From contig CM053030.1 of NCBI GenBank assembly GCA_028564925.1, forward strand, positions 380,119,833 to 380,183,832: a DNA stretch of 64,000 nt, given 5' to 3'. Shown here in pieces: positions 11,887-23,601 of this stretch. Positions within the stretch are counted from its first letter, which is position 1. Every line of letters starts with the position of its first letter. A program made the translations under genes and the position numbers. The stretch comes from Lithobates sylvaticus. Lineage: Eukaryota; Chordata; Amphibia; Anura; Ranidae. The notes below the pieces were generated by a model that was not told where the DNA came from, did not search any database, and saw only the letters and a program-made list of their open reading frames with translations.

Positions 11887-12560
11887 TAGACATGTACACA
11901 CTGAAATATTTCGTTTCGGAATTTCGTTTTCGTCCAAAAAATAAATTTATTTAGTTACTCCCGAAATTCGTTTTTATTTATTTTGTTTTTCGTTAAAAAT
12001 TGTATTTGTCCGAAAATCCAAATGAATTAAGGTTGAATCTGTCATTGAAGGCTTATGGTGTCTGTCGAATGTTCAAAGAAGATTCGACGGAGCAGCTAAA
12101 CTGTATGTCTCTATATAGTTTAGCTGCAATTCCACCCAATTCCAGCAGCAATCTTTCCCCTCTCCATCGAATCTTTCTTCTCTCTGTCGAATCTTTCCTC
12201 TCTCCGTCGAATCTTTCCTCTCTCCGTTGAATCTTTCCTCTCTACGTCGAATCTTTCCTCTCTACGTCGAATCTTTCCTCTCTACGTCGAATCTTTTCTC
12301 TCTATGTAGAATAATCTTGGACTAATAGAGTTCAGGTTAGGCACATTCGACCACAGGTTCAATGGACACAGATTGTTATTGTCACCGTCAAATCTCCTAT
12401 CTATATCGAACTGTTGTCACAACGAAAATAGAGCATTTGTTTATGTCGGATCTTTCGTTTTTCGGATTCTGCACTTTCGTTATCATTTGTTAAAACGATA
12501 ACGAAAATACCTGAAATTCGGACGAAAATGCATTCGGACGAAAACGAATGCACATGTCTA
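11887..12560. mobile_element. Complete hAT-type MITE with 8-bp target duplication
   Basis: The ends are TAGACATGTACAC at the left and GCACATGTCTA at the right. The 8-bp sequence GTATGTAT flanks both sides exactly (11879-11886 and 12561-12568), the hallmark of hAT elements. Subterminal TTCGTTTTCG/CGAAAACGAA blocks are inverted. The interior holds about eight tandem copies of a 22-bp unit (TCGAATCTTTCCTCTCTCCG core, about 12155-12310). It is 674 bp with no transposase. It starts 29 bp after the exon end, inside the intron. The sharp target duplication suggests fairly recent insertion. Confidence 0.85.
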
Positions 12561-12569
12561 GTATGTATA

Positions 12570-14178
12570 CAGGTACATCTCAAAAAATTTTAATATTATC
12601 AAAATGTTAATTTATTTTTAGTAATTCAATTGAAAAAGTGAGTTATATATTATATAGATTCGTTACACACAGAGTGATATATTTCAAGCATTTCTTTCTT
12701 TTAATTTTGATGATGATGGCTTATAGCTAGTGAAAACTCAAAAGTCAGTATCTCAGAAAACTAGAATATTGTGAAAAAGTTCAATATTGTAGACTCATGG
12801 TGTCACACTCTAATCAGCTAATTAACTCAAAACACCTGTAAATGTTTCCTGAGCCTTTAAATGGTCTCTCAGTCTGGTTCAGTATGTTACACAATCATGG
12901 GGACTTGACAGTTGTCCAGGAAACAGTGATTGACACCCTCTACAAGGAGGGTAGGTCACCAAAGGTCATTGCTAAAGAAGCTGGCTGTTTACAGTGCTGT
13001 ATCCAAGCATATTAATGGAAAGTTGAGTGGAAGGAAAAAGTGTGCTAGAAAAAGGTGCACAAGCAACAGGGATAAGCGCAGCCTTAAGAGGATTGTGAAG
13101 CAAAGGCCATTCAAGATTTTGGGGGAGATTCACAAGGAGAGGACTACGGCTGGTGTCAGTGCTTTAAGAGCCACCACACACACAGACGTATCCAGGACAT
13201 GGGCTACAACTGTCACATTAATTGTATCAAGCCACTCCTGAACCAGAGACAACGTCAGAAGCATCTTAACTGGACTAAAGAGAAAAAGACTGGACTGTTG
13301 CTTAGTGGTCCAAAGTCCTCTTTTCGGATGAAAGTACATTTTGCATTTCATTTGGAAATCAAGGTCCCAGAGTCTGGAGGAAGAGTGGAAAGGGTCAGAA
13401 TTCAAGTTGCATGAGGTCCAGTGTGAAGTTTCCACAGTCAGTGATGATTTTGGGAGCCATGTCATCTGCTGGTGTTGGTCCACTGTGTTTTATCAAGTCC
13501 AAAGTCAGCGCAGCCCTCTACCAGGAAATTCTAGAGCACTTCATGCTTCCCTCTGCTGACCAGCTTTATGGAGATGGTGATTTCATTTTCCAGTAGGATT
13601 TGGCACATGCCCACAATGCCAAAAGTACAAATACCCGGTTTAATGATCATGGTTTCACTGTGCTTGATTGGCCAGCAAACTAACCTGATCTAAGACCCAT
13701 AGAGAATCTGTGGGATATTGTCAAGAGGAAGATGAGAGACACCAGACCCAACAATGCAGATGGGCTGAAAGCTGCTATTTAGGCAACCTTGGCTTCCATA
13801 ACACCTTAGCAGTGCCACAGGCTGATCACCTCCGTGCCATGCCGCAGTTATGCAGTGATTCATGCAAAAAGACCCCCGACCAAGTATTGAGTGCATACTA
13901 TATTGTACATTGGGAATACTTTTCAGTAAGCCAACATTTCTGTATTAAAAATCCTTTTTTTTTATTGGTCTTATGTAATATTCAAATTTTCTGAGATACT
14001 GAATTTTGGGTTTTCACTAGCTGTAAGCCATGATCTTCAAATCTAAAAGAAAGAAATTCTTGGAATATATCACTCTGTGTGTAATGAATATACAGAATAT
14101 ATGAATTTCACTTTTTGAATTGAATTACTGAAATAAATAAATTTTTTGATGATATTCAAATTTTTTGAGATGCATCTG
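12570..14178 (+). mobile_element. Tc1/mariner transposon (non-functional)
   Basis: The inverted ends read CAGGTACATCTCAAAAAATT (12570) and AATTTTTTGAGATGCATCTG (14159-14178), with second inverted blocks further in (ACACACAGAGTGATATATTTC near 12666, inverse near 14066). It inserted at a TA that also ends the right target duplication of the hAT MITE, so it arrived after or beside it. It is 1609 bp, the usual Tc1 length. The transposase inside is broken. Confidence 0.9.
12899..13905 (+). pseudogene. Tc1-type DD34E transposase pseudogene
   Basis: The + strand encodes a recognisable Tc1 transposase in pieces. The N-terminal helix-turn-helix region lies near 12905-13240. The catalytic region lies at about 13310-13790: LFSDEST (first Asp), then DLAHAHNAK (second Asp), then PIENLWDIVKRKM (Glu). 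There are 34 residues between the second Asp and the Glu, so it is DD34E. In-frame stops fall just before DLAHAH, in DWPAN-PDL, and after GLKAAI, and the frame also shifts in the N-terminal half. It cannot make an enzyme. Confidence 0.85.
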
Positions 14179-15194
14179 TGTGTATATATTAATATCAGTG
14201 AGGACAATATTATATCCCTTTGTAGTGCATGAAGAAAATAGTAATGGCTTTATTTAACCCTGTGTGCAGCCAATACAGTCTAGCATGGGGCAAAATAAGA
14301 AACACGGGTAAAATATATTAGGAGACTGTTCCTTATATAGAATTGCCATATGAGTTATTATTATGTTTTTTCCCTTTTTTTTTTTTTTTTTTTTTGCTGT
14401 GACTTTCAATACTTTTGTAATTTTGTGTATAGGTAGGTCCCTTTTCCCCTGATCACCCTGTTATGCATGAAATATGACCTTTAGCTTATTACTTTTCTGT
14501 ACTATACACCTATTTTTTTTTCTGAATGAAAAGACTGCAGTTTTTCCTTCTGCACTTCATAAAATAACATGCTGTGAGAATACAGAAAAGATAGCAATTT
14601 ATCAAGGCATATTCTCTTTTATCAGTCTTAGAATAGACAGTGATATCATAAAGATCAGTGTACTCATAAAAGGTTCCATACAGTACAATCGCAGGGAGAC
14701 TTTGGGAAATCTTGGACTCCGTTTTCTGTTCCAATGTTCTAGTAAAAAAATGTTTTATAAGCTGTAAGGTTCACAAAAATAGGTGAATTTTGCCACCTAG
14801 TGACCAAAATACAGAACTGGAAAAAAAAAAAGATGTCTCTTCAGACTATTAAACTTCCAATCTTTTTGGTAATCATGGCTAATTTATTATAATTTTTCAG
14901 CATGGAATGATTTTTAGATGATATATTATTTGATTGTTGGCTGAAAATATTAACATTCAAGAATTCGGGGAACATTGAGATAAATTAGGCTGCAGAGCTG
15001 TCATCTGCTTGCCAACTTATCACTATTCCATTTCGTAGTACATATGCATAGAGCCTACTAGCTGTACCATAGTCTGGATGAATGAGAACCCTCAGAGATA
15101 AAGGGCTTACAATAACCTCTATTCATATGTGCTGTTAGATGAGATATTATGTTTTACATGAACAATTGTAACCATTTTTTACCTTTTTTTTCAG
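14179..15194. other. Intron remainder before the terminal exon
   Basis: No convincing small exon is visible, although the phase mismatch between the flanking exons predicts one of length 3n+1 somewhere in 11859-15194. A candidate at about 14250-14287 (after TGTGTGCAG, before GTAAAA) is 38 bp, the wrong length class. The interval ends in a long pyrimidine tract, TTTTTTACCTTTTTTTTCAG. Confidence 0.4.
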
Positions 15195-15325
15195 CTACTG
15201 GAGTGCTGGCATTTGGAACTTTGGTCAGCACCTCAAATACCTACGATGGCAGTGGCATTGTTACAGTGGAAACCGATAGTCCTCTAATATGGACCATGGG
15301 AATTAAGTCCTCCATCAATGAATGA
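15195..15325 (+). CDS. Terminal coding exon with stop, unrecognised host gene
   Basis: After the acceptor ending TTTTTTTTCAG, the frame reading [18 protein letters not shown] ... [11 protein letters not shown] runs 43 codons to a TGA at 15323-15325. It is rich in beta-strand-like Gly, Thr, Ser and Val, with no membrane segment, and ends without a tail motif that I know. This frame needs entry in phase 1, while the upstream exon at 11761 leaves in phase 0. Either a short exon lies between them or the two are not adjacent in the mRNA. The alternative frames are much less protein-like. A 3' UTR follows at once. Confidence 0.6.
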
Positions 15326-15580
15326 AAACAACTAAAGAAAAGATTCTACAAGAGCAGCTTCTAGACAAGAAAGCAACTGTAACAAAATGTTCAAATGATT
15401 ATTCTCATAGGAAACAAACTATTTGAAAGTCAAACTTTATTGCTATGTGAAATACTGTTTATATTCTGATATTTTATACACTTGCTAAGACATAGGTCAA
15501 ATGTTACATTCCACACTGTTTTCATATTGGCAGCATTTTCTCTATTTTTCAAATAAAAAGAAAGGTTTGCCAAACTGGGT
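15326..15580 (+). other. 3' untranslated region of the host gene
   Basis: An AT-rich stretch follows the stop and reaches an AATAAA hexamer at 15552-15557. Cleavage would be expected about 15-25 bases later. No repeat ends occur within it. The boundary is inference. Confidence 0.5.
15552..15557 (+). terminator. Polyadenylation signal AATAAA
   Basis: This is the first AATAAA downstream of the stop at 15325, within TTTTTCAAATAAAAAG. It is the likely 3' processing signal for the gene above. Confidence 0.5.
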
Positions 15581-16162
15581 GTTCTTCTAGCTATTAGCAT
15601 GATTGCATATAATATGGGCAGGAAGTACTGCTTATTCTCTTCCTCCCCCTCCTGTAATAGAGTGGCAGAGGCATGGCAAGGAGGATAACGCTTGTTCCTC
15701 CCCCTCCCCGCAAATGCCAGGAGGCTGCAGGTCTCCTGCACCAGGCAATCTTGCACATGATCAGTGTGGAGCCAGTCGTGATTTATCAGGAAGTCACAGC
15801 CAAATCCAAGATGGCGGCACTGAGGACCAGCAGCAATGAGAAGAATCATCTACATTAAGACAGCAGTTACAATATTTATAACCGTTGACTTTGAATGTTT
15901 ATAACACTTGGTGAAGTTCCTCTTTAAGTTTATTTATTTTTTTAAATCAGCACCAGGGAGAGTACATTGCATGGATCTTATTATTATTTTCTCTGACTCC
16001 CCAGATACCCCCCCCCCCCCCCCGCAGTTGTGATCTTCCAGTGCTGTGGGTTAATGCAACCTGCTGTATCTTTCACAAGTACTCATCAAAAGTACGAACC
16101 ATGCCCGCATTGCTTTATTCATAAGAGAAGTAATACTTCTTCTTGCAATCAATAGCACTCTA
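15581..16162. other. Repeat-like spacer, no gene
   Basis: Contains pyrimidine-rich CCTCCCCCTCC blocks, a GATGGCGGCACTG block and a poly-C run at about 16008-16023, all typical of MITE interiors. I could not pair its ends. The 139-codon minus-strand open frame at 15430-15849 is not supported. Confidence 0.4.
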
Positions 16163-17106
16163 TTAACCGCTTCAGCCCCGGAAGATTTTACCCCCTTCCT
16201 GACCAGAGAACTTTTTGCGATTCGGCACTGCATTGCTTTAACTGAGAATTGCGCGGTCGTGTGACATTGTACCCACACAAAATTGACGTCCTTTTTCCCA
16301 CAAATAGAGCTTTCTTTTGGTGGTATTTGATCATCTCTGCAGTTTTTATTTTTTTGTGCTATAAACAAAAAAAAAAAGAGTGACAATTTTGAAAAAAAAA
16401 AAAAACACAATATTTTGTACTTTTTGCTATAATAAATATCCACATTTTTTTTAAAAAAAGCTATTTTGTTCCCCAGTTTAGGCCGATATGAATTCTTCTA
16501 CATATTTTTGGTAAAAAAAAAATCGCAATAAGCATATATTGATTAGTATGCGCAAAAGTTATAGCATTTACAAAATAAGGGATAGTTTTATAGCATTTTT
16601 ATTTTTTACTAGTAATGGCAGCGATCTGTGATTTTTAATCGTGACTTCGACATTATGGCGGACACATCGGACAATTTTAATACATTTTTGGGACCATTGG
16701 CATTAATACAGCAATCAGTGCTATAAAAATGCATTGATTACTGTAAAAATGTCACTGGCAGTGAAGGTGTTAACACTAGGGGGCGACCAAGGGGTTGATT
16801 GTGTTCCCTAATGTGTGTTCTAACTGAAGGGGGAGGGGACTGACTAGGGGAGATGACAGATCGCTGTTCATACGATCTGTCACTTCTCCCCTCAGAGAAC
16901 CGGGATCTCTGTGTTTACACACAGAGATCCCGGTTCTCGCCGTGTTACGAACGATCGCGGCAGCACTCGCATCAGCTCAGGGGGCGAGCAGCGGGCACAT
17001 GCACTCCTAGTGGCTGCCTTAGGAGCCGATGTAACATACCGTTGATTCACCTGCCCGTGCCATTCTGCTGCAGTATAACTGCGGGGGCTGGTTGGCAAGC
17101 GGTTAA
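16163..17106 (-). mobile_element. TTAA-type (piggyBac-like) MITE, copy 2, complete
   Basis: It starts TTAACCGCTTCAGCCCC and ends GGCAAGCGGTTAA, so TTAA is present on both sides of CCGCTT...AAGCGG ends. It is 944 bp, inverted relative to copy 1 and otherwise homologous to it. A 20-bp perfect hairpin (16895-16914 with 16919-16938, loop TTAC) lies in the GC-rich part. No transposase is present. Confidence 0.8.
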
Positions 17107-18057
17107 TGTAGGGCGGGTGGATGAATGGAAGGTCCTCCTACGCCATTCATAGAGCACTTTTCAATGCGGGAAGCAATAGTACATCTTTAAGGAATGAAGC
17201 AGAGAGGGCAGAAAGGGCGGGCATAGTCAGTAGCTTTGACAAGAGCCTGTGACTGGTTCAGAGGCTTGTATTAACACTGGAATAGGGGTATACAGGGAAG
17301 CATAGGAATTCAATTTTCAACAAACATAGCAACAACCAGCACAAGGGACACTTTTTCGTTCAATGTAAAATTGTGCCAATTTTTTTTTTTTTTTAAATAG
17401 CTAAACTTAAAGTTATGATAAATTATATTTAGGCACTTTCAGCAACTGATTTGATCAGAGTTTGCAAGTTCTTCGTCTTTTATTCCTTGTGTGTTTTCCA
17501 ACTTAGGCTCGTGCCATGACCGCTTCTGCCCCAGTTTTCCTGTTTCAGGGTGGCTCCTTTCTCTTGGGGTATACTACAGAGCCACTCCAGCATACAGGGA
17601 CTAGAGTTGTGCCTTCCTACACTGTGTGCATCAATAGAAACACACAACCCTATAGCCTGAGATGACAAGGCACTCCCCTGCTCCTCCTCCTTCCTCCCCC
17701 TCCCTTCACCAAGCTAACAGGTTGCCTGGAAAATGCACTGTCCACTGTAAACTTTTTCCTGTGCATGTTTAATACTACTTTAAGCTTTAAAATTCTGCTC
17801 AATTGTTGAGAGGTATGAAAAGTGCTAGTAAAAGTTATTTCATGAAGGAAATCACAATAATAGATTTTGTGTCTCAGATATTATGTTACCATGCAGTGCA
17901 GAATCAAATTGCCAACTTAGTTATTTGCCCATTATTTAACTACTATCTTAAAATGTTCTCCTTTATGGATCTGCTCCTTGATGTGTTTGTCCAGTCCAAA
18001 ATTTTAAGTTTTTTATAGAGTGGGGAAGAATTAGAACCACTATTGGGTTTCTACTGC
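17107..18057. other. No gene recognised
   Basis: Repeat-like at both ends (ACATCTTTAAGGAATGAAG near 17182, ACTACTTTAAGC near 17776) but with no confident pairing. No exon-like frames. Confidence 0.4.
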
Positions 18058-18260
18058 TAAGGCCCCTTTCACACTTATACGACTTGTCCCACGATTTGGG
18101 ACTGCAAAGTAGCTTGACAAGTCATTCCCCATGATTTCCAATGACAGCCATTCATATTAGTATGACTTCAAGTCATTCTGACTTCAAAGTAGTCCCTGCA
18201 CTACTTTGGTCTGATTTTGATGCCACTTACACAGGCATTCCTTAAAATCGCGGCAAAATC
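18058..18260. mobile_element. MITE left end, AAGGCCCCTTTCACAC type
   Basis: TAAGGCCCCTTTCACACTTA (18059) begins an element of the same end class as the complete one at 20386. No right end is found; it is probably truncated near 18260. Confidence 0.5.
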
Positions 18261-18408
18261 GCGCGGGCTTCATTAGAAAGATTATCACTCACAAGCAGTA
18301 GTTTAACACAGCTGTGTAAGAGGGTCTTCTCATTAGGGCCCCAATAAAGGCCTGGCAGGGAGTTTAGGCCTTCTTTACTTTAAAGTGACTAAATCTATTA
18401 TCTTAATT

Positions 18409-20230
18409 GTACAGTACAGGACACAGGTCTGTAGCCCATGAGTTATATGCATGCTACCTTCAGGTGATTAGACACTGGCAAAAGCTTTGCTAGGACTGCC
18501 CTTTGTGCATGCTCATATAATCCCACCCATTCCATGAGACTCCATTTATTTGCTAGTGTCCTTAGGTGATGGACGACTTCTCCTTTTTTGTTTAAGACCT
18601 TTGTTTTTTTTCTTCATACTCTTTTTTTAGGATGTGACGGCTTATTTACCTTGGTTATCTAGCAGTTTCCAGTTCAGTAACCCTTGGCGTTTACCTTGGG
18701 GACCTTACCTGGACCCTACTGTAGGGGGGCTGGCCTGTAATGTCTGTTTGATAGACTATTGCTAGCTGCATCCTGTGCTAGGCGCTCATCTTGAAAAGTA
18801 GTGCAGCATATGCAATTAGCTGCAGGGTGCTAAACCGGTCCAGGGCCGTGATCCATCTCTAGGGATACCAAACATTGAAGAGCCCTTCAAGCAGTATGCC
18901 AACTATAACAGGTGAATCCTGGGCCCCTTAACAGGCCCATTGGCATGGACAAGGTAAGACTGGACTGGACAAAGTAATTTGGACTGTTCCTGTCTTTACA
19001 CAACCTGCTGATATTGTAGCAGAAGCTGCAAAGGATTTTTCAACCCCTGCATTTTATGAGGCACACATTTCCTCCCATTGTGAACTCAGTAGTTGACACA
19101 GTGTAAAATAGTCTTTGCCTAGCATCTGAGTCTTCAGAGGCCAAACAAGCCCTTATAGGCACCAACAGGCTGGCAAAATATCTATCTATGCACAAATTGA
19201 ATGTGCATTATATGAGCATTAGCCTTATCCTCTCAAGATTGTTGCTGAAAATGATTCTATTAAAAAGGATTTTAAGAAAAAAATGTGCAAAACCAGCCCT
19301 GAAAAGGATAAAAGCGAGTGGTGGTGTCCTTAAAGCGCTACACTTGGAGTGAACCCCTGAAACTGGGCATGTGCACAGGACTTTGTGGTTAAAAGCTCGG
19401 TCTGCTGAACCTGCACTATTTATGCATGCCTTTTGATGGTGATAGCCTGTTTGGAGAATCCCTTGATATTTCATCAAGAAGGTTACTGGGGGAAAAAAAA
19501 TTTCTACTTCACAAGAAGAAGCCTATGTCTTCTACTCCCATGGCTACTATTACTGCTTTCTCCAGGTGTTAACTTTAAAACCAAGGTTTAGCACTTCCTT
19601 TTGTCGCAAACCCTGGTCCACTAAGTCTAATAAGCCTGCCTAGAAGCCCTTCTCACAATAAACCCTTACTCCTTGGAGTAAGTCAATTGGCATTTGTGCC
19701 AGTCTGGATGGCCCGGACCTCTGGGTCCAATCTGTCATTTCAATGGGTAAAAAAAAGTTTTTATATCTCTGCCCCTCCCCTCTTCATACTTTCCCAGCTG
19801 CCTGTTTGACGTGCGAATGATAGCTAGAGCCAGCTGCACCCATACCCTCTCCTACCGGGCACTCCACTGAGGGATGAAGGAGCAGAATGGAGAGAAAAGA
19901 CTGACAATCACTGCTCTCCGCTTTGAGCAGACTGAGAACTGAGCTCAGTTCTTGGTCTTAGAGCCGACAAGGGACCACTGCACACCGATGCTGCAACATA
20001 GAGGTGAATATGTTTGTTTATTTTTTAAAAAAAAGCTTTTATGATAAAGGAAATTTTTACTTACCTCTGTATTACTTATCATGGAGTACAGTGCAGGACC
20101 CAGTTCCCTCCCTTCTTTTTCTATGGAGGCTCACGGAGTGGGTGGGGTTATATGAGCATGCACTGAACCTGAAGGTAGTCTGCATATTATCATGATCTAT
20201 AACTACAGCCCAGTGTCCTGTACTATACTC
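18409..20230. mobile_element. Fossil DIRS-like element with inverted ends
   Basis: Long inverted ends of about 60 bp are visible. The left reads TACAGTACAGGACACAGG (18410) and runs to CTACCTTCAGGT. The right, read in reverse complement from 20230, has AGTACAGGACACTGGGCTG and the same CTACCTTCAGGT block. Inverted rather than direct terminal repeats are known for DIRS-type retroelements. The interior at about 19490-19740 resembles the Arg/Pro/Lys-rich segment that precedes the reverse transcriptase in such elements, but no transcriptase or recombinase is recognisable. It is short for the family, decayed and old. A large non-autonomous DNA element is the alternative. Confidence 0.4.
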
Positions 20231-20385
20231 CAAGATAAAAAATATAGAAAATCAGATATGCAGTTTAATTTATGTCCTATTAAAATCACTGATTCCAAAT
20301 TTGCAACTGGTAGTGGTCTCAGCTGCTACTGTGATAAAAACAAAAGTCATTTTTCCTACTGCTTTGCAACATCTGTGCAGTGTTC

Positions 20386-20788
20386 GGCCCCTTTCACATG
20401 GACGGACCGTTCAGATCCGCCTGTCAGTTTTGACGGTGGATCTGAACGGGCGCTCCATGTTAGTCTATGGAGCGTCGGATGTCAGCGGAGACATCTCCGC
20501 TGACATCCGACCCGGTCCGATCCGCCAAAAGCAGACGTATGTCCCCACGTCCAGATCCGTCGCTGGCGGATCGGATCGGGTGAGATCTGATGAAAACGGA
20601 CACACTGTCCGTTTTCATCCGATCTCTCCATAGAGACCAGCGGCGCTCGCAAGCCCCTCCCCGCTCAGTGAGCGGAGAGGGACTTGTCATCCACCGGCTC
20701 AGCGGAGATCAACGGAGAGATCTCCCGCTGAGCCGGCGGACAGAGGCGGACTCCGTGGAAGCGGAGTCCGCCTCGTGTGAAAGGGGCC
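20386..20788. mobile_element. Complete MITE, GGCCCCTTTCACA ends
   Basis: The ends GGCCCCTTTCACATG and CGTGTGAAAGGGGCC are inverted repeats, flanked by TTC on both sides (20383-20385 and 20789-20791), a possible 3-bp target duplication. The interior is a GC-rich near-palindrome (GATCCGCC / GGCGGATC and GGCGGACTCCG / CGGAGTCCGCC). The overlapping open frames in several directions are by-products of this palindromy. Confidence 0.7.
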
Positions 20789-21009
20789 TTCAACTCAAGT
20801 AAATTGTATCGATAGTTTTATATATTACTTTGAAAACAATAATGCCTAACACTGCATATATACAGTATACAGTTTATATAATATAAATATTGTCAATTTC
20901 AATAAGTGCCTAAAAGGTAGTAGAATTTTTGTGTGTATCTTCTTTCTTAAAGCAAATATATATTTCTATATAAATAAAATACATTTAAAACAATCTTTAT
21001 ATGTGTTTA

Positions 21010-23601
21010 CTTATGTTATTTTTCTTTTATTATGCTATAAGCTAAAGCCATGGTAAGGTACTCTAAAGAGGGAAGAGAGAAAAAGCCAAGGACTCTTTGT
21101 GTATCAGAGACATGAGATGGAGTGTGCACAAAGTAAAGGAGATTTAGGTAGGATGGTTTGGATTCCATGATTTTATCAAGATTTTGCAAAAAGCACAAAT
21201 CCAGCGACAAGAAATGTCTTTAGAAAATGGGATAGCCTTTGTAGGCATTATCATTGGGAGTACAATTTACCTTTGATTTCATTAATAGACACAAATTATT
21301 TTATACCTCGGAAAGGGGATTATATATGTTTTGTTAGATGGGCAAAAGAAGAGGTGATACAGTTACAGGATGTGATGCATGGGGATAGGATTTGTTCATT
21401 CTTTGAATTAAAGCAAAAAAAAAAAATGGGGTAGTAAGCCATTAGACAAATGGAGACATGCACTAATACAACACTTTGCATTACGGGGAAGTCAGTAGAA
21501 AATCTGCTCAGCTCTCCTTCCTGTATCCAGCACAGTATCTCAAAAATATACAAGGTGCAAGAAACAGAACCTGAGTTCCCATCTTATCTTGAGAAATGGG
21601 AGCAGCACCTGGGGATAGAATTTGGATGAGCACCAGAAGAGAAAAATATTAAAACTATCGTGTTTCTCCTCAATGGATGGCAAGATGACAGAAATTAGTT
21701 TTAAACTTTTTTCCAGATGGTATGTGACCCTGCTGAGGGTGCAGAGATTCGTGCTGGACATGTCTCCCCTGTGTTGGAGGGATGCAACTCGTACTTGCAG
21801 ATTGTACTAAGATGTAGGTCTTTTGGAGGGAGATTGCTAAGGCAATCCAGGAAATAACAGGGGAGCACATACAGGTCGAACTCTGGGGATGTTCGTTCCA
21901 TAAAACAGAAAAACCCATAGCACAATACAGGATATCTTTAGTACCACACCTATTAAATGCAGCTAAAGTTTGGATCCTTTGAATTCCTAGAATGAAGGAA
22001 AGGGCCCTACAAATTGATCAAGTATACTCCATCGAAAAGACAGACAATATATGCAGGAGAGGACTTAGAGAGATATTAGGATACCTGGGGGAAACGGTTA
22101 TGCCGCGTACACAAGTGCGGACTTTGTCCGCCGGACCTAGTCCAGCGGACAATCCGCCGGACTTTCCAGCGGGGCTTCGCCGGACTTTCCGAGCGTGTGA
22201 CTTGCCCACACACGCACGGACTTCTCCGGCGGACAATCCGCTGGCCAAAGTCCGCGGGACTTTTGAAAATGAACGGACTTGCCCACACACGGAGCAGTCC
22301 GTTCATTTAGAACGTAACTTCAGGTTACGTAGCTAGCGTAGGCAGTAAATGCCGGCGCGCTAGCTCCGTCAACCTGGCATGGATTTAAAGGGACTCCCCA
22401 CGCCGAAAAAACGGCGTGGGGGTTCCCCCCAAATCCATCTCAGACCCTTATCCGAGCACGCAGCCCGGCCTGCCAGGAAAGGGGTGGGGACGAACAAGCG
22501 CCCCCCCCTCCTGAGCCGTACCAGGCCGCGTGCCCTCAACATGGGGGGTGCCCCCCCACCCCAAAGCACCTTGTCCCCATGTTGATGAGGACAAGGGCCT
22601 CTTCCCGACAACCCTGGCCGTTGGTTGTCGGGGTCTGCGGGCGGGGGCTTATCGGAATCTTGGAGCCCCCTTTTATAAGATTCCCAGATTCCGATAAGCC
22701 CCCGCCCGCAGACCCCGACAACCAACGGCCAGGGTTGTCGGGAAGAGGCCCTTGTCCTCATCAACATGGGGACAAGGTGCTTTGGGGTGGGGGGGCCGCA
22801 CGGCCCCCCTTTCCCCAGGGCACCCCCCATGTTGAGGGCACGCGGCCTGGTTCGGCTCAGGAGGGGGGGGGCGCTCGTTCGTCCCCACCCCTTTCCTGGC
22901 CGGCCAGGCTGCGTGCTCGGATAAGGGTCTGAGATGGATTTGGGGAGTCCCTTTAAATCCATGCCAGGTGACGGAGCTAGCGCGGCGGCATTTACTGCCT
23001 ACGCTAACTACGTATACCTGAAGTCACGTGCTAAATGAACGGACTTGCCGATGAGCGGCAAGTCCGTTCATTTCAAAAGTCCGGCGGACTAGCCTACTAA
23101 CGGCGGGATTGTCCGCCGGACTGCCAAGTCCAGCGGATAATTTTAAAACCAAACTTAAAACTTTGGTCCGCCAGACTTTGGGGAAAAAAAGTACGCCGAC
23201 GCCCACACATGAGGGGATTGTCCGCTGGACTTTAGTCCAGAGGATAATCCCGCGGGATAGTCCCTTCGTGTGTACGCGGCATTAGAGGTATTAAAGAAAT
23301 CAAAGAGGTATATGGAAATGCTGGGCAAAGGAGACTGGGAACAGATTAGGACACCAACATTATAGGTATGCAGTGAATTGGTTACTTGGGAAAGTTCAAA
23401 GAAGGAAGGAAGTGGGATTTTTAGAGAGAGAGTGGTATGGGAGGGTGTTTTTTTTCCTCTGTTTTTTTTATTTTTATTTTTTTATTTGTAGGGGAGAGAG
23501 GGTGTGGGGGGTATACGAAGGGATTTTAATGATTGTGATATGTTGTATAAAGTCTTTGAATTAAGAAAACGAATAAAAGAAAGAATACAAAAAAAAAAAA
23601 G
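21010..23601 (+). mobile_element. L1-like LINE 3' end, split by a MITE
   Basis: The + strand shows decayed L1-type ORF2 C-terminal sequence. There is a thumb-like segment near 21160-21500 and then the Cys-containing region (ISFKLFSRWYVTLLRVQRF near 21692-21750, followed by SPLCWRD). Next come an HLLNAA-type segment near 21945 and, after the insertion, further residues to about 23350. It ends in an A-rich tail near 23571-23600. Stops and shifts are frequent, so it is inactive. The 5' part is missing, as is usual for LINEs. A 1181-bp MITE interrupts it at 22101-23281. Confidence 0.65.
22101..23281. mobile_element. Harbinger-like MITE with TTA target duplication and giant hairpin
   Basis: It is flanked by TTA on both sides (22098-22100 and 23282-23284). 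The ends TGCCGCGTACAC and GTGTACGCGGCA are perfect inverted repeats. Three-base TWA duplications are typical of PIF/Harbinger. The whole element folds back: the core from about 22376 to 22975 is a near-perfect inverted repeat with arms of roughly 290 bp centred near 22675. The 197-codon minus-strand and 117-codon plus-strand open frames inside it are palindrome artefacts. The core resembles part of the hAT-derived MITE at 51290-54200. Confidence 0.75.

Noticed and set aside
14250-14287. Candidate missing exon (after TGTGTGCAG, before GTAAAA)
   Set aside because: Its 38-bp length is 3n+2, so it does not correct the phase between the flanking exons, and the donor is weak.
22369-22962. 197-codon minus-strand open frame
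   Set aside because: It spans a near-perfect palindrome in a MITE. Open frames on both strands arise from the GC-rich, stop-poor inverted repeat; no domain is present.
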